Assembly: GCA_039186015.1 (NCBI GenBank)
Contig: JBCDAH010000098.1
Location: forward strand, 1-19,367
Source of the DNA: JBCBWG01 sp039186015
GTDB lineage: Bacteria > Pseudomonadota > Alphaproteobacteria > Rhizobiales > Hyphomicrobiaceae
Direction of reading: 5' to 3'
Length of the DNA stretch: 19,367 nt
Position numbers and translations under genes: made by a program. Below are positions 14,415 through 19,367 of this stretch, one piece after another. The notes beneath the pieces are model-generated. The model saw only the letters and a list, made by a program, of their open reading frames with translations. It was not told where the DNA came from and did no database searches. How positions within the stretch are numbered: the stretch's first letter is position 1; every line of letters begins with the position of its first letter.

Positions 14415-15395
14415 TTAACTATCTTTCTGGGCACGCTTCGCAACCTCGTCGGGTGTGAAAACGTAATCGGTCCCGCAGAACTCGCAAGTGACGACAACTC
14501 CCCCGTCTGCCGTGCGCATACCGGACAAGTCTTCATCTGTGAAGCTGCCAAGAAATGTTGCGACCCGTTGCCGCGAACACTGACAAAATGCGCTGAGTTG
14601 CCGATCGTCCATGACGCGGACGCCTTCTTCGTGAAACAACCGGAACAAAAGGCGTTCGGGCGACAGGGTCGGATCGATCAACTCGTGGCGCTCAACCGTG
14701 CTGGCAAGGATATTGACGCGCTGCCAGTGTTGATCGTCGTCGCCCAGAAGAAAGTCATCTGGAGCATCCTCCGGCGGCGGTTTGCCACCGTCCGGTGAGA
14801 CGTGCTGGACCATGATGCCGCCGGCGCGCCAATGCCATGCGCCGTCGCCCTGCGCGTCTGCATGGCGGGCAACGGCGAGACGAATGAACGTCGGCAACTG
14901 TTCCGATTGCCGAAAATAGGTGCGCGCCGCATCACTCAGCGACGTGCCATCCAGTGGAACAATGCCCTGATAGCGGTCCATTGCAGGACCTGGATCAATC
15001 GTGAGCGCCAGATGCCCCCTGCCGAGTAGTGCGCCGTGATCCGCGCCGCTTCCAGTGTCGACGTTTGCCACAGCCTCAGCGTCAAAGTTGGCATAGCCGC
15101 GCAATTCACCCGGCACGCGGTAGTTCGTCACAAAGAAGCCAAGCGGCCCGTCGGACCGGGTCTGCATAATCAGTCGGCCGTTGAACTTGATCTGCGAGCC
15201 AAGCAGCGCCGTGAGCGCAAGTGCTTCGCCCATCACCTCGGCAACAGGGTCTGGATAGTCGTGTCGCCGCAGAATATCGTCTGCCAGCGGGCCAAGCCGC
15301 ACCAGACGCCCGCTGATCCCTGATTCGACCGTGCGAAACGGAACAACGACGTCATCGCGCAGCTTCGCGTCGTCCACCTCAACGATGTCCGCCAT
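14415..15395 (-). CDS. hslO: Redox-regulated chaperone Hsp33
   Basis: The 326-residue cytoplasmic holdase is switched on by oxidation and protects unfolding proteins during oxidative and heat stress. Its C-terminal zinc centre is complete: C271 and C273 (FCQCSRQR) with C304 and C307 (TCEFCGTDY), the four cysteines that form two disulfides on activation. The N-terminal body shows GRLVRLGPLADDIL, GEALALTALLGSQIKF, QTRSDGPLGFFV and YANFDAEAV, as in other Hsp33 proteins. TGAGG lies 5 bases before the ATG. It follows argF on the same strand after 248 bases that contain repeats and a hairpin, so it may have its own promoter; no clear heat-shock promoter was seen. Confidence 0.95.
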   Translation of the reverse strand: MADIVEVDDAKLRDDVVVPFRTVESGISGRLVRLGPLADDILRRHDYPDPVAEVMGEALALTALLGSQIKFNGRLIMQTRSDGPLGFFVTNYRVPGELRGYANFDAEAVANVDTGSGADHGALLGRGHLALTIDPGPAMDRYQGIVPLDGTSLSDAARTYFRQSEQLPTFIRLAVARHADAQGDGAWHWRAGGIMVQHVSPDGGKPPPEDAPDDFLLGDDDQHWQRVNILASTVERHELIDPTLSPERLLFRLFHEEGVRVMDDRQLSAFCQCSRQRVATFLGSFTDEDLSGMRTADGGVVVTCEFCGTDYVFTPDEVAKRAQKDS

Positions 15396-15606
15396 ACCGG
15401 CCTCATAAGTTTGTTCTGCACACGTTGCACCCGCAGACGGATGCCGTCTTCAGCTGCTCGAACCGATCATGTCTGATGTCCGCGCGACACAGCTATGTCT
15501 GGAATGTCAATCGGGCTCTTACGTCCGATGAAGAGCAATGATCACGCTTCGGCCGATACCGCGTTGGACGGCGGAGACCAGTTTCGCCTGAGCGCACCTG
15601 TTTTAG

Positions 15607-15648
15607 AATGTTCTAGAACGTTACCGCCTATGGCGGAAATGTTCTAGA
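15607..15648. repeat. Direct repeat AATGTTCTAGA flanking a small hairpin, between argF and hslO
   Basis: AATGTTCTAGA occurs at 15607-15617 and again at 15638-15648, starts 31 bp apart, close to three helical turns. The first copy extends to a near-perfect palindrome AATGTTCTAGAACGTT (15607-15622). Between them is CCGCC-TAT-GGCGG (about 15624-15636). The argF stop codon TAG lies inside the second copy. The layout could be a protein-binding site or a terminator lacking a T-run. Confidence 0.6.
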
Positions 15649-16564
15649 CGCCGAGACACCAAGCCAGAATTGCCTTTTGCGCGTGAAGCCGGTTTTCGGC
15701 TTCATCAAATACGACGGATTGCGGGCCGTCGATGACATCTGCCGACACCTCATTTCCGCGGTAGGCCGGCAAGCAATGCATGAAGACGGCCCCATCAGCT
15801 GCCGTATTCATGAGCGCATCGTCAACGGCATAAGGTGCCAGCAGCTGCTTGCGATAGCGCTCGTCCGTCTGCCCCATCGAGACCCACGTATCGGTCACCA
15901 CACAATCGACGCCTGTGACAGCTTCGCGGCTATCGTCCGTGACCGACACGTTGCCGCCCTTCGCCTTGGCCCAGGTGATGACGTCCGGCTCCGGAGAGAG
16001 CTGGGGCGGACAGGCAATCCGCAGATCAAATCCTAACAGGACAGCCGCATGCACCCAGGATGCCGCCACGTTGTTGCCGTCGCCCACCCAGGCAACCGAC
16101 GTCTTTTCGACCGAGCCGCGATGCTCCTCCAACGTCATAATGTCCGCGATGACCTGGCACGGATGACTGCGGTCCGTCAGGCCGTTGATCACCGGTATGG
16201 AGGCGTGCTCGGCAAGCTCCAGTAATGTTTCGTGCGCGTTCGCGCGGATCATTATGGCGTCGCCATAGCGTGACAGAACGCGGCCCGTGTCGGCAATGCT
16301 CTCGCCACGCCCCAACTGCAGTTCATTGTGATTGAGTGCGATGGATTGCCCGCCGAGCTGGCGCATCGCGACGTCGAACGAGACACGCGTCCGGGTCGAC
16401 GGTTTCTCGAAAATCATCAGGAGAACCATCTGATCGATGTCGCTTGGACAAAGGTCGTCAGGCGGGCGCTTGCCCGCCTTCTTCATCGCATGTGCTGCAT
16501 CGATGACCCGCCGCAGCGTTGCGCTGTCGATTTGGCTGATATCCAGAAAGTGTCGAACAGTCAT
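15644..16564 (-). CDS. argF: Ornithine carbamoyltransferase
   Basis: The 306-residue cytoplasmic enzyme joins carbamoyl phosphate and ornithine to citrulline. The carbamoyl-phosphate motif STRTR is at residues 56-60, followed by SFDVAMRQLGG, then HPCQ (134-137), the ornithine-binding DTWVSMGQ region (the SMG loop) and FMHCLPAYRG with the catalytic cysteine near the C-terminus. The length and the opening MTVRHFLDISQID fit the family. The frame extends 66 bases further, into argD, but that part is not homologous in appearance, so the ATG at 16564 is chosen even though its ribosome site is weak. It begins 37 bases after the argD stop, in the same operon, and uses the ornithine that ArgE makes. 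Confidence 0.95.
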   Translation of the reverse strand: MTVRHFLDISQIDSATLRRVIDAAHAMKKAGKRPPDDLCPSDIDQMVLLMIFEKPSTRTRVSFDVAMRQLGGQSIALNHNELQLGRGESIADTGRVLSRYGDAIMIRANAHETLLELAEHASIPVINGLTDRSHPCQVIADIMTLEEHRGSVEKTSVAWVGDGNNVAASWVHAAVLLGFDLRIACPPQLSPEPDVITWAKAKGGNVSVTDDSREAVTGVDCVVTDTWVSMGQTDERYRKQLLAPYAVDDALMNTAADGAVFMHCLPAYRGNEVSADVIDGPQSVVFDEAENRLHAQKAILAWCLGV

Positions 16565-16601
16565 GAGACGACTCAAGCCCCTCGTTAGTTGTCGACCCGA
16601 G

Positions 16602-17828
16602 TCAATTCGCCTGCTGCCGCACACGCTCACACGCCGCGCGAAGACGCTCTGCCGCTTGCCCGACTTCCTCTGCTGAAACGATCAAAGGTGGGACGAGCCG
16701 GACGACATTGTTGCCGGCAATCACCGTCAGGAGCCGCTCGTCCATACACGCATTCACAACGTCACCTGCAGGCGGCTTGACCTTGATGCCGGTCAGCAGT
16801 CCCTTGCCGCGAATATCCTCGATCACATCCGGATATGCGTCCTGAAGCTCGGCCAGGTGCTGGCGGAAACGTAGCGAGACATCTTCGACATGAGCGAGGA
16901 ACTCAGGCTGCGCGACGCGATTGAGCACGGCAAGCCCAACGGCCGTCGCGAGTAAGTTTCCGCCATATGTCGAGCCATGCGTTCCCGGGGTCATCCCCTT
17001 TGCCGCTTCTGATGTGCCCATGAACGCGCCCAATGGAAAGCCGCCGCCGATCCCCTTCGCGATTGCCATAACGTCCGGCTTCGCATCCGACCATTCGTGC
17101 GCGAACAACCGGCCTGTCCGGCCCGTTCCCGACTGCACCTCGTCAAAAATGAGCAACAGGCCATTATCGTCGCACAACTGGCGCAGGCGCTCGAGTTGCG
17201 GCTTGGAGAGAACATCCAGGCCGCCCTCGCCCTGAACCGGCTCGACCATAATGGCTGCGGTCTCGGGCCCGATAGCGGCTTCAAGAGCGACATCGTCTCC
17301 AAACGGAACATGATCGAAACCGGGCATTTCCGGCGCGAACCCCTCCAGATGCTTCGCATTGCCGGCAGCTGCGATTGTCGCGAGCGTTCGACCATGGAAT
17401 GCGCCGGAGAATGTAATGATGCGATTGCGTTCTGGATTGCCGTTCACGAAGTGATAGCGGCGGGCCATCTTGATCGCGCCCTCGCAGGCTTCCGCTCCCG
17501 AATTACAGAAAAAAACGGCATCCGCGAATGTCAGCTCGCACAGGCGCTCCGCAAGCGCTTCCTGCGTCGAGATCCGAAACAGATTCGATGTGTGCCACAG
17601 CTTCTGCGCCTGCTCGTTCAGCACAGAGACCAACTCCGGATCGGCATGACCCAAAGAGTTCACAGACACGCCGGAGCAGAAATCGAGGTATCGCTCGCCA
17701 TTGGTATCAAACAACCAGCACCCCTCGCCTCGCTCGAACACGACGTTCTGGCGGCCATACGTCCCCATGACGGCTGGTGATGGTGTGGATTTGATTTGGT
17801 CGGCGATAGCTGGCGATACGGTCGACAT
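16602..17828 (-). CDS. argD: Acetylornithine aminotransferase
   Basis: The 408-residue class III PLP aminotransferase converts N-acetylglutamate semialdehyde to N-acetylornithine, and often also serves the succinyl-diaminopimelate step, which would link it to dapE in this window. Key parts: LDFCSGVSVNSLGH near the start, FFCNSGAEACEGAIKMAR with the phosphate-binding turn (about 106-123), AFHGRT (143-148), DEVQSGTGRTG (D229 contacts the PLP ring) and AIAKGIGGGFPLGA with the PLP lysine K258. Two ATGs lie six bases apart; AAGGA is 9 bases before the second (17828), which is chosen. The frame opens far upstream, but that extension crosses a promoter and a hairpin. It is first in argD-argF and is divergent from gcrA. 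Confidence 0.94.
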   Translation of the reverse strand: MSTVSPAIADQIKSTPSPAVMGTYGRQNVVFERGEGCWLFDTNGERYLDFCSGVSVNSLGHADPELVSVLNEQAQKLWHTSNLFRISTQEALAERLCELTFADAVFFCNSGAEACEGAIKMARRYHFVNGNPERNRIITFSGAFHGRTLATIAAAGNAKHLEGFAPEMPGFDHVPFGDDVALEAAIGPETAAIMVEPVQGEGGLDVLSKPQLERLRQLCDDNGLLLIFDEVQSGTGRTGRLFAHEWSDAKPDVMAIAKGIGGGFPLGAFMGTSEAAKGMTPGTHGSTYGGNLLATAVGLAVLNRVAQPEFLAHVEDVSLRFRQHLAELQDAYPDVIEDIRGKGLLTGIKVKPPAGDVVNACMDERLLTVIAGNNVVRLVPPLIVSAEEVGQAAERLRAACERVRQQAN

Positions 17829-17861
17829 GCGCATGTTTCCTTGGCGCGAGTGGTCCAACGC

Positions 17862-17886
17862 AAAAAGCCGCCTGGAACGGGCGGCT
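17862..17886 (-). terminator. Terminator-like hairpin in the argD leader
   Basis: On the minus strand AGCCGCC (17880-17886) pairs with GGCGGCT (17866-17872) over seven bases and is followed at once by a run of T (17862-17866). It has the form of an intrinsic terminator. It lies only 33 bases before the argD ATG, with no gene upstream that needs ending, so it is more likely to attenuate or stabilise the argD transcript. Confidence 0.75.
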
Positions 17887-17895
17887 GCGCAACCA

Positions 17896-17924
17896 CGATA
17901 GGCGTTCGCGACGATAGGTGTCAA
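17896..17924 (-). promoter_or_regulatory. Putative argD promoter
   Basis: TTGACA (17919-17924) is a perfect -35 box and CTATCG (17896-17901) a weak -10 box, 17 bases apart. Transcription would begin at about 17889-17890, just before the hairpin at 17866-17886. CCTATCGT occurs twice here, 18 bases apart (17911-17918 and about 17895-17902, the second overlapping the -10). Two further TTGACA words lie upstream, near 17949 and 18042, so other start points are possible. Confidence 0.45.
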
Positions 17925-18382
17925 CGCAGCGTCGCCGCTCTCGACGGTTGTCAACGGGACCGCAGGAGGGCGCCAACAGTTCGCTGCTAAACATACAGAG
18001 AACACGAATCAGACGTGGCGCAGTTACAACGACACCTTGTCAATAGGGCCACGCAACACGACGTCAACTTGTCGATGCGTGTGCTCTCGCGCTACCAACA
18101 CGGCGTACCGCACGTTTTGACCTCGACGAGTTCTTACGCGTTCTGTGCGTTATCGAGGTTGTGCACGCGTCTGTCGGTTCATCGCTTATCGAGCCGATAT
18201 AGACGCCCGTAGTCGTGTTTCTGTTTCCCGCGTCAGTTCTGTCCTGCGTTCGTTACCAGCCGCAAAGTGTCTGCGCGCTTGGTCGTTATCGACCTGTGCC
18301 GCGACGCTGCGTGCTGCTGGTGGGTGGCGGCGTGCTCATTTTATTGGGCCGTCTCAGCGTTGTTTCGCAAGGAGCGAACGAT
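17925..18382. other. Divergent argD-gcrA intergenic region
   Basis: Apart from the argD promoter and hairpin, I see no gene here. An open frame runs into gcrA from 18215, but it does not look like protein. The heptamer TTATCGA occurs three times on the plus strand (18150-18156, 18186-18192 and 18286-18292). One GANTC site (GAATC, 18006-18010) is present; this is the CcrM methylation target, and methylated sites are where GcrA acts. No clear CtrA or DnaA box was found. Confidence 0.4.
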
Positions 18383-18952
18383 ATGTCCTGGACCGATGAC
18401 CGTGTCGAGCTGTTGAAAAAGCTTTGGACCGAAGGTCTCAGCGCAAGTCAGATTGCCGGCCGGCTAGGCGGCGTAAGCCGTAATGCTGTAATCGGCAAAG
18501 TTCACCGTCTCGGATTGGCCGGCCGCGTGAATACGCCACGCAACAAACCGATGAGGCCACGCGCCCGCATTGGCGCTATTAAGCGAGTCGCAAAGCCGCG
18601 TATATCGCAATCCGGCAATCCGGCACTGCGGGCACTCTATCAACCCGACGGTGATCGCTATGTTCCACCGCCTGAGGAGCTCGACATTCCGCCGGCGGAG
18701 CGTGTTGCGCTCGTCGAACTGACGGAGTGCGGCTGCCGCTGGCCGATCGGCGATCCACAAACGTCGGAATTTGGTTTCTGCAATCGTAAGAAGGTTCCCG
18801 GTCTTCCGTACTGCGAGGTGCACGCGCGCCATGCGTTCCAACCGCCGCAGTCTCGCAGCAAGCGCGACCGGATCGAACAACAACCTGCGACCGAAGCTCC
18901 AGCGCTGCCCGCAGAGCCAGCCAAAGATGCCAAGGAAACCGTCGACGCTTGA
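18383..18952 (+). CDS. gcrA: GcrA cell cycle regulator
   Basis: GcrA binds sigma70 RNA polymerase and activates promoters with CcrM-methylated GANTC sites, driving S-phase and division genes in alphaproteobacteria. The 189-residue protein starts MSWTDDRVELLKKLWTEGLS and continues ASQIAGRLGGVSRNAVIGKVHRLGL, the hallmark helix-turn-helix (residues about 1-45). A variable basic linker follows, and then the sigma-binding part with LTECGCRWPIGDP, GFCNRKKVPGLPYCEVHARHAF, whose cysteines and histidines are conserved. A proline/alanine-rich tail follows. AAGGAG (18369-18374) lies 8 bases before the ATG, which settles the start against a 56-codon upstream extension. It is divergent from argD. A single gene with no partner downstream, it is followed by GC-rich repeats. 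Confidence 0.95.
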   Translation: MSWTDDRVELLKKLWTEGLSASQIAGRLGGVSRNAVIGKVHRLGLAGRVNTPRNKPMRPRARIGAIKRVAKPRISQSGNPALRALYQPDGDRYVPPPEELDIPPAERVALVELTECGCRWPIGDPQTSEFGFCNRKKVPGLPYCEVHARHAFQPPQSRSKRDRIEQQPATEAPALPAEPAKDAKETVDA

Positions 18953-18967
18953 TGGCATGTCGCTCTA

Positions 18968-19367
18968 GCTTGCTTTCGCTCACGGGCTGTTCCGGCCTGA
19001 CGGCCGGGGCCCATCGAGATGGCGTCCGCCATCTCGACATCTGAAATGCCCCACGCGGGTGTTCCCGCGGTGGGGTTGGCGCGACGCGCCGGGCCGCGGT
19101 CGCGCTTGCTTTCGCTCACGGGCTACTCCGGCCTACGGCCGGGCCCTCCGCGGGGGCGGCGCAACGCGCCGGGCCGCGGTCGCGGCCTGGGAACCGTCCG
19201 ACCAGGATAGCCCGCGCTCAAGTAGCGAGCGCTTGTCGCGAGCGGTAGCGCAAATAAAGACGCGCTCGAGCCGCGAGCCTGCGAGCGTGCGCACAGCACA
19301 AACACCGACTCTCGTCGCTCACGGCTGTTCCGCCCTGCGGTCGGGCCTCCGCGGGGGCGGCGCAACG
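18968..19367. repeat. GC-rich non-coding repeat block downstream of gcrA
   Basis: Several words recur almost unchanged: GCTTGCTTTCGCTCACGGGCT at 18968-18988 and 19104-19124 (21 bases identical; a degenerate third copy near 19311-19325), ACGCGCCGGGCCGCGG plus TCGCG at 19084-19104 and 19164-19184, and CTCCGCGGGGGCGG plus CGCAACG at 19146-19166 and 19347-19367. Each copy is followed or spanned by strong stems (CCGGCC/GGCCGG). The result is a mosaic with a period near 80 bases in its middle, running out of the window on the right. The reading frames over it are low in complexity and not protein-like. Confidence 0.75.
19014..19076. repeat. Two tandem strong hairpins inside the repeat block
   Basis: TCGAGATGGC (19014-19023) pairs perfectly with GCCATCTCGA (19028-19037) over four bases. 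Next, CCCCAC-GCGGG (from about 19049) pairs with CCCGC-GGTGGGG (to about 19075), an imperfect two-part stem. Neither is followed by a T-run on either strand. They lie about 60-120 bases after the gcrA stop and could protect its 3' end or be part of the repeated element. Confidence 0.6.

Noticed and set aside
15434..15449. AGACGG-ATG-CCGTCT hairpin upstream of hslO
   Set aside because: A six-pair stem with no T-run and no known motif; it may be chance in GC-rich DNA.
17829..18005. N-terminal extension of ArgD
   Set aside because: It would cross the promoter and the terminator-like hairpin; AAGGA precedes the ATG at 17828 and the family N-terminus starts there.
18215..18382. 56-residue extension of GcrA
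   Set aside because: AAGGAG lies directly before the ATG at 18383 and GcrA proteins begin MSWTDDR or similar; the extension looks random.

Overview
The window looks like chromosome of a GC-rich alphaproteobacterium able to make bacteriochlorophyll, probably a purple non-sulfur, Rhodospirillales-like organism. The evidence is a GcrA-family cell-cycle regulator, an RNase P RNA of alphaproteobacterial type A appearance, a double-length dCTP deaminase, a SAM-II riboswitch ahead of metZ, and the anaerobic cyclase gene bchE with bchJ. The genus cannot be fixed from the sequence alone.

Layout. Positions 1-321 (minus) hold most of rnpB, cut at the left edge. Positions 379-1835 (minus) hold a TerB/J-domain protein whose stop overlaps the GTG of an N-acetylmuramoyl-L-alanine amidase with a peptidoglycan-binding domain. 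Positions 1978-3055 hold a DUF805 membrane protein (plus) and a DoxX-like membrane protein (minus) with a clear intrinsic terminator. After a 500-bp non-coding gap come three plus-strand genes, each overlapping the next by ATGA: an unknown two-helix membrane protein, a second DUF805 protein and dapE (3560-5978).

Positions 5997-9991 (minus) run apaG, argE, bchE, bchJ. The bchE promoter region carries two TGT-N12-ACA-type palindromes exactly 8 bp apart, as expected for PpsR/CrtJ. A one-mismatch FNR/FnrL box fills the spacer between them. Oxygen control of the oxygen-sensitive cyclase can therefore be read directly from the DNA. A CDP-alcohol phosphatidyltransferase (plus) follows, its 3' end overlapping that of metZ (minus). 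metZ is preceded by a SAM-II riboswitch, and divergent from it is the two-domain dcd (12340-13458).

Positions 13495-17828 (minus) hold argD, argF, hslO and an unknown two-helix membrane protein. argD has a terminator-like hairpin in its leader. gcrA (18383-18952) is divergent from argD, and the window ends in 400 bp of non-coding, GC-rich repeats.

How the genes work together. argD, argE and argF are successive steps of arginine synthesis, and dapE belongs to the related lysine/diaminopimelate pathway. metZ makes homocysteine and is set by SAM. The housekeeping genes gcrA, argD, argF, hslO, apaG, metZ and dcd resemble, from memory, a block often seen together in alphaproteobacteria. The photosynthesis pair bchE-bchJ appears lodged in this setting, away from any other photosynthesis gene in view. 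I found no phage, insertion sequence, CRISPR array or tRNA. The most notable features are the compact PpsR/FnrL control region, the metZ and argD leaders, the unknown membrane proteins and the non-coding repeats; none amounts to a clearly new system.
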